Assembly (NCBI GenBank): GCA_900554715.1 | Contig: USIN01000008.1 | Location: forward strand, 1-19,164 | Source: an uncultured Bacteroidales bacterium | Lineage (GTDB): Bacteria; Bacteroidota; Bacteroidia; Bacteroidales; Muribaculaceae | Direction of reading: 5' to 3' | Length of the DNA: 19,164 bases | Shown here: one piece after another, positions 1-8,159 of the stretch | Numbering within the stretch: the stretch's first letter is position 1 | How the letters are laid out: each line of letters opens with the position of its first letter | Translations under genes and position numbers: made by a program | The notes under the pieces: generated by a model | What the model was told of the DNA's origin: nothing | Databases searched by the model: none | The model's input: only the letters and a program-made list of their open reading frames with translations

Positions 1-1192
1 AACCTGTACCACCGGGGATAAAGTCGTAAGAGGTGCAGCCATAGAGGGCGACGTTTTTGATTTCGGGCTTGAGCGGGAGGGCCTTTCTGTCGTTTTTGAG
101 CAGAACCATACCCTCGCTCGCCGCCGAGCGGGTCAGTGCGGCGTGTGCCGCCAGATCGGGATTATTAGAGAACTTGTAGCCTTTGAAACGCGGTGTGCGG
201 ACAATCATCTCGAGGATGCGTCTGACGTTCTTGTCTACGACAGACTCTTCGAGCGAGCCGTTTCTAACACCTTCGACGATGGCCTCATACTGAGCGTCGT
301 AGCCGGGCTGGAGCATGTCGTTGCCGGCCTTCATCTGGGCCACGGCGTCAGAGCCGCCGAACCAGTCGGTCATCACCATGCCGTCAAAGCCCCAGTCGTC
401 GCGCAGAAGTGTGGTGAGCAGCTCGGGATTTTCGGATGTGTAGACGCCGTTGAGGTAGTTGTATGACGACATGACTGTCCAGGGTTTGCCCTCTTTTACA
501 GCGGTCTCGAAGCCTTTGAGATAGATTTCGCGCAGGGCGCGGAGGCTGACCTGGGCGTCGTTGGCCATGCGGTTTGTCTCCTGATTGTTGACGGCAAAAT
601 GCTTGATGCTTGTGCCGACACCTTTGCTCTGGACGCCGCGGACATACGCGGCGGCAATCTTGCCGCTCACGAGCGGGTCTTCGGAGTAATACTCGAAGCT
701 GCGGCCGCAGAGCGGATTGCGATGGATGTTGAGAGCCGGCGCGAGGAGGACGTCGACACCATATTCGAGCACCTCGTCGCCGATGGCCTCACCGACCTGT
801 TCGACGAGTTCGGGATTCCACGTCGACGCGAGCATCGTGCCGATGGGGAAGTGGGTACAGTAATAGGTGGCAGTATCGTTGTCGCGTGTCGGGCTGATGC
901 GCAGGCCGGCGGGGCCGTCGGCAAGCACGACTGCGGGAATGCCGAGACGGGGTATCGGGTAAGTCGTGCCGGCGGCACCGGGAACAATCGACCGGGTCTC
1001 GCCGACGACGGCGCTGTCGCCGTTGTTGATGCCGTTCATGCCGGTGCCGACAATCAGACGGGCCTTTTCTTCGAGGGTCATGGCTGCCACGACCTCGCCG
1101 ATATTGTTCTCGTTAAGCTTGGGTGTTGAGTTGCAGGAGGCAAGACCGAGAGCCATTACGGCTCCCGCGCCAAGACAGGTTATGTATTTCAT
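1..1192 (-). CDS. Glycoside hydrolase family 3 beta-glycosidase, lipoprotein (partial, C-terminal part beyond window)
   Basis: I translated this from the minus strand: 397 codons are open from the ATG at 1192 to the left edge with no stop, so the gene continues outside. Residues 1-20 form a lipoprotein signal ending in the lipobox LASC (Cys20); the residues after it (NSTPK) are not acidic, so a surface-export signal is not evident. The GH3 (alpha/beta) barrel domain fills about residues 30-345: RLADGP-like VLADGPAGLR at 89-98, RSFEYYSEDP at 164-173, the KHFAVNNQE substrate-site motif at 197-205, and the nucleophile Asp276 in GMVMTDW. The second GH3 domain begins near 355 (SEGMVLLKND) and is cut, so the acid/base Glu cannot be seen. 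GH3 enzymes of this thermostable-beta-glucosidase type release terminal beta-glucose (sometimes xylose or others) from oligosaccharides or aglycones. It is the last visible gene of the minus-strand cluster, 6 bp after the preceding GH3. Family is near certain; sugar specificity is not. Confidence 0.93.
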   Translation of the reverse strand, partial: MKYITCLGAGAVMALGLASCNSTPKLNENNIGEVVAAMTLEEKARLIVGTGMNGINNGDSAVVGETRSIVPGAAGTTYPIPRLGIPAVVLADGPAGLRISPTRDNDTATYYCTHFPIGTMLASTWNPELVEQVGEAIGDEVLEYGVDVLLAPALNIHRNPLCGRSFEYYSEDPLVSGKIAAAYVRGVQSKGVGTSIKHFAVNNQETNRMANDAQVSLRALREIYLKGFETAVKEGKPWTVMSSYNYLNGVYTSENPELLTTLLRDDWGFDGMVMTDWFGGSDAVAQMKAGNDMLQPGYDAQYEAIVEGVRNGSLEESVVDKNVRRILEMIVRTPRFKGYKFSNNPDLAAHAALTRSAASEGMVLLKNDRKALPLKPEIKNVALYGCTSYDFIPGGTG

Positions 1193-1198
1193 GGTCGT

Positions 1199-3517
1199 TT
1201 ATCTGTTGGGTGTAGTCCAGTTATAAGTTTCTGTGCAGGTGATGTCTGCGACTTTGTCGCCCACCTGAACCTTAAAATCGCCTTTCTCGAGAATCCACTT
1301 GCCGTCGGCGCCGACATAGGCGAAATCAGAGGCCGGTATCGTCAGGGTGACGGTCTTGGTCTCGCCGGGCTTGAGGCTTATTTTGTCAAACGCACGCAGG
1401 CGGCGGTTGTCAGGCACACACTGCGAGGCAACAAGGTCGCTCGAGTAGAGCATCACGGTCTCTTTGCCCTCGCGGTCGCCGGTGTTGGTGACGTCGATTG
1501 AGAACGAGAGAGTGTCGCCGTTGCGGAACTCTGTCACCGACGGTTTGAGCGGGCCGTAGGCAAAGGTCGTGTAGCTCATGCCATAGCCGAAGGGCCACTG
1601 GCACGAGACGTCGGCGTTGTAGTCATAGGCACCTGCCATTGTGCCGACCTTCTGAGAGGCCTTGTAATCATAGGTAGAGAGCGAGTTGACGTGTCGCGGG
1701 TAGGTATAGGGGAGACGGCCCGAGAAATTCTCGTCGCCCGAAAGCAGGTCGGCGAGAGCGTTGCCGCCTTCGTTGCCGGGCAGAAGAATGTCGACGACGG
1801 CGGCAGCGAGAGGCTCGACATCAGAGATGATGCGTCCGCGTCCGCCGTTGAGAACGAGCACGACAGGCTTGCCGGTGGCGGCGGCACGACGCACGAGTTC
1901 TTTCTGGTTGGCCGACAGGTTGAGGTCTGTGGTGTTGCCGGGTGTCTCGCAGTAGGAGTTCTCGCCTATGCAGAGGACGATGACGTCAGCCTTGGCGGCA
2001 GCGGCGCCGAGAGCGCTGAAATCAGGCGTCTTCTCGTCGTAGTAAGCGCCGGCTTCATCATATTCTACGGTCGGGGTATAGATGATGTTGTCACGTCCGA
2101 AACGGTCCTGCATGGCTTTGAGAATCGTGTTTTTGCCGGCGAGGTCGCCCGGTTCGAGCTTGCCCTGCCATGTCACGCTCCAGCCGCCGTTGAGCGAGCG
2201 CATCGAGTTGGCGTTGGGGCCGGTGACAAGTATCTTGCCGCCTTTTTTGAGCGGCAGTGTGTTGTTGTCGTTTTTGAGCAGAATCATCGACTCGACAGCG
2301 GCGCGGCGTGCGGCGGCGTCATGTTTGGCCGAGGCGAAGTCGGGATAGTCGGCCACGCGGGTCATCGGGTCGTCGAAGAGGCCGAGGCGGTATTTGAGGC
2401 GCAGCACACGGCGGGTGGCGTCGTCAATGCGGCTCATGGGGACAGTGCCTTCGTTGACAAGCTCCCTGAGGATGGTGCAGTAATCCCACTGATAGGGTTC
2501 CATGGCCATGTCGATGCCGGCGTTGATAGCCATGGCGATAGCCTCTTTCTTGTCTTTGGCGACTTTCTCGCGCTGCCAGAGGTTGTTGATGTCGGCCCAG
2601 TCGGTGACGATCATGCCGTCCCAGCCGAGTTCGTCCTTGAGCCAGCCGGTGAGGAGGCGTTTGTTGATGTGGGTGGGAATGCCGTTAATGCTCGACGAGT
2701 TGACCATGATGGTGAGCGCGCCGTTTTTAAGACATTCGAGGAAGGGAGCGAAGTGTTTTTCGCGGAGGTCGGCCTCGCTGATCACAGCGGGTGTGCGGTC
2801 CTGACCGCTGAAAGGCACACTGTAGCCCATATAGTGCTTGACAGATGTGGCGATCTTGTCTTTACCGAGGTGGTTGGGGTCTGTGCCCTGGAAGCCTCTG
2901 ATCTGGGCGGCGCCCATGACACCGCTGAGATAGGGGTCTTCGCCGAAGTTTTCCCATACGCGGGGCCATGCGGCTTGACGCACGAGGTCGACGGTTGGCG
3001 AATAGGTCCAAGGACAAGCCGTAGCGCGTGTCTCGTAGGCCGTGATGGCGGCAGCTTCCTCAGCAAGCGCCGGATTGAAAGTCGCGGCGACGTTTATGTT
3101 CTGGGGGAAGAGTGTGCCGCCCTGAGTGTATGTCACGCCGTGGTTCTGGTCGAGGCCGTAGATGCAGGGTATGCCGATTTCTTTCATCGAGGCCTCTTGA
3201 ATCTTGCCGATAAACTCGTTCCATTCCTGAGGAGTGAGAGCGTGCTGGGGCGCATTGAGGATAGAGCCTACCTTATATTTGCCGATGATGCTGTCGAGCA
3301 TGCCTGGATGGTAGACGAGCTTGCCGTCGGGTCCGCGATGGGCGATGAGGTCGATGGCGAGCTCGGTCATCTGACCGATTTTCTCGTCAAGGGTCATTTT
3401 TGACAGTGTGGCCTCGACTTTCTGCTCGAGGGCTTCGTCACGCGGTATTACAGGAGCGGCGAAAGCAGTGGCGGCCAGAGCCGTCACTGCAGTCAATGTG
3501 ATGAATCGAGTTCTCAT
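1199..3517 (-). CDS. Glycoside hydrolase family 3 beta-glucosidase-like enzyme, periplasmic
   Basis: This 772-residue protein has a signal peptide (residues 1-20, cleavage after AFA) with no lipobox, so it is probably soluble in the periplasm. The N-terminal GH3 barrel covers about 35-375 with MTLDEKIGQMTE at 41-52, WENFGEDPYLSG at 188-199, SVKHYMGY at 225-232 and the nucleophile Asp306 in GMIVTDWAD. The second GH3 domain covers about 405-635; Glu524 in SYCETPGN is my candidate acid/base by analogy with barley-type exo-glucanases, and is less certain. A fibronectin-III-like C-terminal domain covers about 670-755. Length and architecture match the beta-glucosidases found in Bacteroides xyloglucan and beta-glucan loci, which remove terminal glucose from imported oligosaccharides. 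The 6-bp gaps on both sides indicate co-transcription with the CE1 esterase upstream and the lipoprotein GH3 downstream. Having two GH3 enzymes with different localisation suggests two substrates or two steps. Confidence 0.93.
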   Translation of the reverse strand: MRTRFITLTAVTALAATAFAAPVIPRDEALEQKVEATLSKMTLDEKIGQMTELAIDLIAHRGPDGKLVYHPGMLDSIIGKYKVGSILNAPQHALTPQEWNEFIGKIQEASMKEIGIPCIYGLDQNHGVTYTQGGTLFPQNINVAATFNPALAEEAAAITAYETRATACPWTYSPTVDLVRQAAWPRVWENFGEDPYLSGVMGAAQIRGFQGTDPNHLGKDKIATSVKHYMGYSVPFSGQDRTPAVISEADLREKHFAPFLECLKNGALTIMVNSSSINGIPTHINKRLLTGWLKDELGWDGMIVTDWADINNLWQREKVAKDKKEAIAMAINAGIDMAMEPYQWDYCTILRELVNEGTVPMSRIDDATRRVLRLKYRLGLFDDPMTRVADYPDFASAKHDAAARRAAVESMILLKNDNNTLPLKKGGKILVTGPNANSMRSLNGGWSVTWQGKLEPGDLAGKNTILKAMQDRFGRDNIIYTPTVEYDEAGAYYDEKTPDFSALGAAAAKADVIVLCIGENSYCETPGNTTDLNLSANQKELVRRAAATGKPVVLVLNGGRGRIISDVEPLAAAVVDILLPGNEGGNALADLLSGDENFSGRLPYTYPRHVNSLSTYDYKASQKVGTMAGAYDYNADVSCQWPFGYGMSYTTFAYGPLKPSVTEFRNGDTLSFSIDVTNTGDREGKETVMLYSSDLVASQCVPDNRRLRAFDKISLKPGETKTVTLTIPASDFAYVGADGKWILEKGDFKVQVGDKVADITCTETYNWTTPNR

Positions 3518-3523
3518 TAATTC

Positions 3524-4717
3524 TTATTTTTTGAAGAGTAAGGGAGTGAATTCAGTCAGGTAGATGCGCCAGTTCTTCCAGATGTGGCCCTGGGGTGTCT
3601 CGTAGTAGGTATAGGCATATCCGTTGTCGTCGAGCTTCTTGCGGTAAGCCTTGTTGGCTTCGTAGAGGAAGTCGGTGTTGCCGATGCCGATCCAGTAGAG
3701 AGCGGGCTTTTTGGCGAACTGGGTCTTGAGTTTGCCGTCGATGTCGTCATAGATTGGGCTCTTGACGTCTTTGTTAGGCATGATGGCTGCCGAGAAGAGG
3801 CCAACGTAGTCAAACATGTCGGGATATTGTTTCGAGATGTGCATCGAGTGGAAGCCACCCATCGAGAGACCGGCGATGGCACGCGATTTCTTGTTTTTGA
3901 TGGTGCGGTAGTTCTTGTCGATAAATTTCACGACTTCGGGGAAATGTGTCTCGAAGCTGCCTTCCATTGTTTTGGGCAGATTTATTGTGGGGGCCGAGAA
4001 GCCGAGGCTTGATTCGCCCGGCGCGGCCTGGAGGGCAGCGTTGCCGTTTGTCATGACGACAATCATAGGCTCGGCTTTACCTTCGGCGATGAGGTTGTCG
4101 AGAATCTGTGCGGCGCGGCCGAGTTCGGTCCAGGCGTTTTCGTCACCGCCCATGCCGTGGAGCAGGTAGAAGACCGGATAGCGCTTGCTGCCCGACTCAT
4201 AGCCTGCGGGGGTGTAGACAGTGAGGCGGCGGTCCATGCCGAGCGTGGGGCTGTTATACCACACTTTAGAGACCGTGCCGTGGGGCACGTCGTTGATTTT
4301 GTAAAGATCGGCACGCTCGCCGGGAATGATGAAGACATCGGTGACAGACTGGACGTCGCGAATGCGGTAGACGTTCGACGGGTCATTGATTTTCAGGCCG
4401 TCGACAATCATCGAGTAGCTGTAGAGCTCGGGGGCGAGAGGCGCGGCGGTGGTATACTGCCAGACACCGTCTTTCTCGACCATGTCAGCGACACCCGGGG
4501 CGTCAAACTCGCCGTAAGGGGTCTGCATTTTCTGTGTCGGCAGGAAGTCGCCGGTGACCTGTACTCTGACGGCTTTGGGCGCCGCGATGCGGAATGTCAC
4601 TGTGTTGTCGGGGTTGATTTCGGGCGACACAATCTGTGAGCCGCCCCAGAGGGCCTGCTGGGCGTCGGCGCATAACGATGCCAGCGCCACTGCGGCAATA
4701 AGGATATACTTTTTCAT
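3524..4717 (-). CDS. CE1-type carbohydrate esterase with N-terminal E-set/CBM48-like domain, periplasmic
   Basis: This 397-residue protein has a signal peptide (about residues 1-19, cleavage near CADA-QQ) and no lipobox. Residues about 30-135 look like the immunoglobulin-like N-terminal domain seen in feruloyl/acetyl esterases of this type (TVTFRIAAPKAVRVQVTGDF at 39-58). The alpha/beta-hydrolase domain follows at about 145-395: LLHGMGG at 185-191 for the oxyanion region, nucleophile Ser285 in GLSMGG, and probable triad partners Asp349 (GNTDFLYE) and His378 (PQGHIWKNW). Enzymes of this architecture cleave ferulate or acetate esters from plant cell-wall oligosaccharides; which acyl group is removed here cannot be told from sequence alone. 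It starts after the 211-bp gap that divides the cluster and is followed 6 bp later by a GH3 gene, fitting a de-esterify-then-hydrolyse order in the periplasm. Confidence 0.9.
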   Translation of the reverse strand: MKKYILIAAVALASLCADAQQALWGGSQIVSPEINPDNTVTFRIAAPKAVRVQVTGDFLPTQKMQTPYGEFDAPGVADMVEKDGVWQYTTAAPLAPELYSYSMIVDGLKINDPSNVYRIRDVQSVTDVFIIPGERADLYKINDVPHGTVSKVWYNSPTLGMDRRLTVYTPAGYESGSKRYPVFYLLHGMGGDENAWTELGRAAQILDNLIAEGKAEPMIVVMTNGNAALQAAPGESSLGFSAPTINLPKTMEGSFETHFPEVVKFIDKNYRTIKNKKSRAIAGLSMGGFHSMHISKQYPDMFDYVGLFSAAIMPNKDVKSPIYDDIDGKLKTQFAKKPALYWIGIGNTDFLYEANKAYRKKLDDNGYAYTYYETPQGHIWKNWRIYLTEFTPLLFKK

Positions 4718-4835
4718 TATTACGGTTTTTATTAAAGAGAATCAGTAGTTCGTGAATCAGTTATTTAAGGATTAGCAAAGTGAATATATCTAAGTTTCCG
4801 GCCCATCGGCAGCAACCACAAAAACTATCAGCCGA

Positions 4836-4854
4836 CTGTCATTAATCTGTCATT
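4836..4854. repeat. 8-bp direct repeat CTGTCATT, 11-bp period
   Basis: CTGTCATT occurs at 4836-4843 and again at 4847-4854, so the copies start 11 bp apart, one helical turn. This spacing is typical of two half-sites on one DNA face for a dimeric regulator. It lies 119 bp upstream of the periplasmic esterase start. Short A/T-rich repeats can arise by chance. Confidence 0.35.
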
Positions 4855-4880
4855 TGGAAACTAACGGCAAATTAACTCAG

Positions 4881-4903
4881 AATTCTTGTAATTTGCAAGA
4901 ATT
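4881..4903 (-). terminator. Hairpin after the lipoprotein-esterase gene, weak terminator or processing site
   Basis: AATTCTTG at 4881-4888 pairs perfectly with CAAGAATT at 4896-4903 around a 7-nt loop. It begins 26 bases after the stop of the lipoprotein-esterase gene in the minus-strand transcript. The stem is A/T-rich and no clear T-run follows on the minus strand, so it is at best a weak intrinsic terminator. Partial read-through that lowers expression of the downstream esterase and GH3 genes relative to SusCD would fit. Confidence 0.35.
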
Positions 4904-4928
4904 TAGGCCGGAAACCTCGAGAAGCGAA

Positions 4929-6563
4929 TTACTTGGAGAACAATCCGTCGAAGAATTTGATAATCTTCGGCGAACATGCGCTCCAGAATGCCCAGTCGTG
5001 GGCACCGGCACGTTCGATATAGGTGAAGACGGGCAGAAGCGGAGAGAACTGCATGGCCTCGTTCAGACCTTTGTTGACCTCATAGAGGAAATCTTCCGTG
5101 CCGATTTCGACCGTGATTGCCGATGCGCCCGGTGTCCAGATCATATCGAAAATGTTGGGAGTGCCTTCGATGCCAATTGCGGGCGAGCATGCATAGATGC
5201 CCGAGAATCTGTCGGCATACTTGAGGCCGTAGTAGAGTGAGCCGAAGCCACCCATCGACAGACCGGCGATGCCGCGACGGCCGTTGCCTTTATACATGGC
5301 TTCGACCGCAGGCATGAATTCGTTGATGAAGAAGGTCTCGTAATTCATGCCCTTGCTCTGATAATTGTCTATATAGAACGAGTCAAAGCCATCGAACGAA
5401 CCCTGAGGCGAGACAATAATCATCTCGGTTTCGACACTGCCGGTGTGGCTGCCGATGTTGCCGCCGGTGAGCCAGTCGTTATTGCCGCCGGTAGCGCCGT
5501 GGAGCATGTAGAGCACAGGGAATGTCTTCGTGCCGTCGAAGCTCTTGGGGAGAATCACCGAGTATTTCACCTCGCGGCCGAGAACCTCGCTCTGGAACGA
5601 GAGGTCTTTGAGCTCTGTGCCGCTCTTTTCAAGATAAGACGAGAAACGGATGCTGAAATTGGCTGTGCCGCTGCCGCCGGCTGCTGTGATATACGACAGG
5701 TTTTCGCCGCTGAAATTATAGAGGGTCTCGCCGGTGATGCCTTCAACCGATTCGATGTTTATCTTGCCCTGGGTGATATACTGCTTCTCGCCGGTCGACG
5801 ATACGATGAACGCTCCGCCGGCCATGCCGTAGTCGGGAACAAGCCATCCGTTGTCGATCAGCCACGGCTCGGTGGGTGAGCCTGCGATGGTATATGTGCC
5901 GGTCAGGTCTGACATCGACAGGCCCTCTTTGTTGATGGCCTCGAAGAAGGCGGCGTCGTTGCCGGCCGGGTCGCTGACAGCGAGCGTATATTTGCTTACA
6001 CCGGGAATCACTGTAGACTGCCATGTGGTATAATCCATGATGACAACCGGTTCGGCTTTCATTGTCACGGTGTAGCCGCTCGGTTCGGGATCGTCGACGC
6101 CGATGACGAATTCAATCGGGCCGCGGTAGTTGATGACATAGCGTTTGCCGTCACCGCCGGTGAGCAGACCGCTGATGTCATAGTCGCTGCCGAACATGTT
6201 TACCTCGAGGTCGCCCTCGGTAATCCGGCCGTTGGCCTGGTCGCCCTCAGCAGTGAAGGCGTAAAACTCATTGGCGACAGGCTGGTCGAGCGGTCCCGAC
6301 CAGGGTTTGTAGACTCCGGGCTGGAGAGTCCACTCCCGCGACACGACACTGAGAGACAGTGTATTGTCTTTACCGTCAGAGAAGTTCATGTGGAGATATT
6401 TGAGACCTTTCTTGAGTTTGTCGGTCTCGCCGGTCGACTCTGTGGTGTAGTTATACCGGTATATGTCGTCGTAAGTACCCGACAGGTCGTCAATCACATC
6501 GTCGCTACAGGCCCACAGCATTGCAGCCAGAGGCATCAGCAGCAAATTATATATCTTTTTCAT
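4929..6563 (-). CDS. Surface lipoprotein: two tandem beta-rich modules fused to a CE1-type esterase
   Basis: This 544-residue protein starts with a lipoprotein signal (lipobox LWAC, Cys19) followed directly by Ser-Asp-Asp, the acidic pattern linked to surface export in Bacteroidota. Two beta-rich modules follow, about 48-155 and 188-308, which I judge to be related: each runs from a PG/TG-x-Y turn (GVYKPWSG at 83-90; GTYTIAGSP at 222-230) to an IT-E/Q-G strand (ITEGDLEV at 114-121; ITQGKINI at 263-270) and ends in an ISGL/FSGENL turn. An alpha/beta hydrolase of esterase-D/CE1 type covers about 320-544, with LHGATGG at 354-360, nucleophile Ser436 in GLSMGG, and probable partners Asp491 (GTEDFLYE) and His522 (GAHDWAFW). 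It sits 21 bp after SusD, the slot usually held by a surface glycan-binding protein. I infer that it binds the ligand outside the cell and removes acyl or feruloyl groups before import. The N-terminal family is not recognised by name. Confidence 0.85.
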   Translation of the reverse strand: MKKIYNLLLMPLAAMLWACSDDVIDDLSGTYDDIYRYNYTTESTGETDKLKKGLKYLHMNFSDGKDNTLSLSVVSREWTLQPGVYKPWSGPLDQPVANEFYAFTAEGDQANGRITEGDLEVNMFGSDYDISGLLTGGDGKRYVINYRGPIEFVIGVDDPEPSGYTVTMKAEPVVIMDYTTWQSTVIPGVSKYTLAVSDPAGNDAAFFEAINKEGLSMSDLTGTYTIAGSPTEPWLIDNGWLVPDYGMAGGAFIVSSTGEKQYITQGKINIESVEGITGETLYNFSGENLSYITAAGGSGTANFSIRFSSYLEKSGTELKDLSFQSEVLGREVKYSVILPKSFDGTKTFPVLYMLHGATGGNNDWLTGGNIGSHTGSVETEMIIVSPQGSFDGFDSFYIDNYQSKGMNYETFFINEFMPAVEAMYKGNGRRGIAGLSMGGFGSLYYGLKYADRFSGIYACSPAIGIEGTPNIFDMIWTPGASAITVEIGTEDFLYEVNKGLNEAMQFSPLLPVFTYIERAGAHDWAFWSACSPKIIKFFDGLFSK

Positions 6564-6584
6564 TTTAAGCTTGATTTAAGGGTT

Positions 6585-8147
6585 TTACCATCCGGTGTTC
6601 TGAGTCATGTTGCGGTTGAGCTCAATCTCTTTGCGCGGGATAGGCAGCAGATTATGTTTGTCTTTGAATCCGTAATTAGCGTTAGAGAACGCTTTGGCTT
6701 CAAGGCCGTTGGCCGAAAAAGCCGGAACTGACTTGCCTCTGTCTCCGAGACATTTAGCGGCATCGCCCCAGCGCACGAGATCCTGGAAGCGGACACATTC
6801 AAGACAGAGTTCGAGACGTTTTTCGGCCTTGACATCGTCGAGTGTCACGCTCGATAGAGGCTGGAGACGCGCGCGGGTGCGGACGGCGTTGACATATTCG
6901 GCAGCGCGTGAGCCTCCCGACATGACATGGGCCTCGGCGGCGAGAAGAAGAACCTCGGCATAGCGCATGACACGCAGATTTGTATACTGGAGGGCCTGGA
7001 AGTAGCTGGCGTCCATGACGCAGTCTTCCTTGAGCGCGCGGTTTTTCCAGTTGAAGAGACCTTCATGACCGACAAGACGTTCGCCGGCATTGACGGTCAG
7101 ACCGTATTCGGCGTTGAGTTCGTCGTAGGTGCGGATTGTCGAGCGCAGACGGTAGCCGTCTTTTCCCTCGCGGGCCACGAATGCGTCATAAAGGGCTTGG
7201 GTCGGATTCATGAAACCGTAGGTGCCCGATGCGATCTGATCCATCGACCCGAGGTTGATGAGCGATGTGCGCCAGCCGTTCATGATGAAAGTCATTGTCA
7301 TCTGCGCCCATGCCTGCTCGGGGTCGTTGCGTTTCTGAATCTCGAGCATGGCCTCGCTGCACCCGTTAGTGGCGGCGTGGTGGAGCATGTCGTATTCACC
7401 CTGATAAAGCTCATATTTTTTCGAGTCGATAACCTTGTCAAGCTCGGTGGCGGCTTCGGCATATTTGCCCTCGAAGAGGAGTGTCTTGCCGAGCATGGCC
7501 TGTGCGACTTCTTTTGTCACGCGTATGCCGCCGGTTTCGTCGTTGGCGCTGCTTTTGCTCGGGAGAGCATTGCTTGTGACAGCTGTGCGGAAGTCTTCCT
7601 CGGTGCGCGCCCAGAGTTCTTCAGGTGTGCTGTTGCCCTGATGGTATTCGTTGGGCTGGAGCAAGTGGTCGACGACCGGAGCCGTGCCCCACAGGCTGGC
7701 CAGCTCGAAGTGTGCCCATCCGCGGAAGAAGTATGCCTCGGCCACGGCCTGTGCTTTGACAGGCGTGTCGGGTGTAACCTTCTCGATGATGAGGTTGGCT
7801 TTGTAGATGATGCCGTACAGGCCCTGATAAACGCCGGCAATCATACCGTGGTCGGTGTCGAAGGTATATTCGTTGAGACGCTCCATATCGGGATTGTCGC
7901 CACGAGAGCCGCCGCCGGTCCAGACGTCGTCAGAGAGCATGTTTTTAAGATAATACCAGTTGAAATAGTTGCCACCCCAGCTGGTATACATCGAGGCAAC
8001 GGCCTGTTCGGCTTCGGCGTCGGTCTTGTAGAAATCGTCCTGACCTCCCATATTGCCGTGCTTGGGTATATCGAGGCCGTCTTCGCACGACGAGAAGAGC
8101 ATGGCCGCAGAGGCGATGAGCGCCGGTAATATATATTTTAGTTTCAT
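6585..8147 (-). CDS. susD: SusD/RagB-family surface glycan-binding lipoprotein
   Basis: This 520-residue protein has a lipoprotein signal ending in FSSC (Cys21), followed by Glu-Asp, consistent with surface display. The N-terminal SusD-like region (about 22-215) includes FYKTDAEAEQAVASMYTSW at 39-57 and the TPR-type helices around AEAYFFRGWAHFELASLWG. The RagB/SusD C-terminal region covers about 270-520 and ends in the family-typical QNTGW. SusD proteins form the lid over the SusC channel and hold the ligand before import. The gene lies 12 bp after susC and 21 bp before the lipoprotein-esterase, so it is surely co-transcribed. Length is normal for the family. The ligand cannot be deduced from sequence. 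Confidence 0.96.
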   Translation of the reverse strand: MKLKYILPALIASAAMLFSSCEDGLDIPKHGNMGGQDDFYKTDAEAEQAVASMYTSWGGNYFNWYYLKNMLSDDVWTGGGSRGDNPDMERLNEYTFDTDHGMIAGVYQGLYGIIYKANLIIEKVTPDTPVKAQAVAEAYFFRGWAHFELASLWGTAPVVDHLLQPNEYHQGNSTPEELWARTEEDFRTAVTSNALPSKSSANDETGGIRVTKEVAQAMLGKTLLFEGKYAEAATELDKVIDSKKYELYQGEYDMLHHAATNGCSEAMLEIQKRNDPEQAWAQMTMTFIMNGWRTSLINLGSMDQIASGTYGFMNPTQALYDAFVAREGKDGYRLRSTIRTYDELNAEYGLTVNAGERLVGHEGLFNWKNRALKEDCVMDASYFQALQYTNLRVMRYAEVLLLAAEAHVMSGGSRAAEYVNAVRTRARLQPLSSVTLDDVKAEKRLELCLECVRFQDLVRWGDAAKCLGDRGKSVPAFSANGLEAKAFSNANYGFKDKHNLLPIPRKEIELNRNMTQNTGW

Positions 8148-8159
8148 TATTTTGCTGTA

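Larger units (their letters stand above)
4794..4915. repeat. 10-bp inverted repeat GTTTCCGGCC / GGCCGGAAAC enclosing 102 bp
   Basis: GTTTCCGGCC at 4794-4803 is the exact reverse complement of GGCCGGAAAC at 4906-4915. The arms bracket the central part of the intergenic gap between the lipoprotein-esterase and the periplasmic esterase genes. In the minus-strand transcript the arms could pair to close a long-range stem that would contain the smaller 4881-4903 hairpin. Function is unknown; a transcript-processing or stability element, or a regulator site, are possibilities. Confidence 0.6.
4718..4928. other. 211-bp gap inside the operon with nested repeats
   Basis: This is the only large gap within the minus-strand cluster. 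I see no open frame in it. It contains a 10-bp perfect inverted repeat (4794-4803 and 4906-4915), an 8-bp hairpin (4881-4903) and an 8-bp direct repeat (4836-4843 and 4847-4854). The minus strand reads TCACTTTG at 4783-4776, one base off the Bacteroidota -7 consensus TAnnTTTG, but I found no matching upstream element, so an internal promoter for the esterase-GH3-GH3 genes is possible, not shown. The 27-bp element found upstream of the two carboxylesterases is absent here. Confidence 0.6.

Noticed and set aside
599..1129. A 176-residue plus-strand frame near the left edge
   Set aside because: It lies opposite the partial GH3 gene, which carries the conserved nucleophile and KHF motifs on the minus strand.
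1691..3403. A 570-residue open frame on the plus strand opposite the GH3 gene
   Set aside because: The minus-strand frame is a clear GH3 enzyme with catalytic motifs throughout. The plus-strand frame is long only because G/C-rich codon use removes stops, and its translation shows no recognisable fold or signal.
6927..8129. A 400-residue open frame on the plus strand opposite susD
   Set aside because: It mirrors the whole susD coding sequence and has low-complexity Val/Gly/Ala-rich translation without motifs; a shadow of susD.
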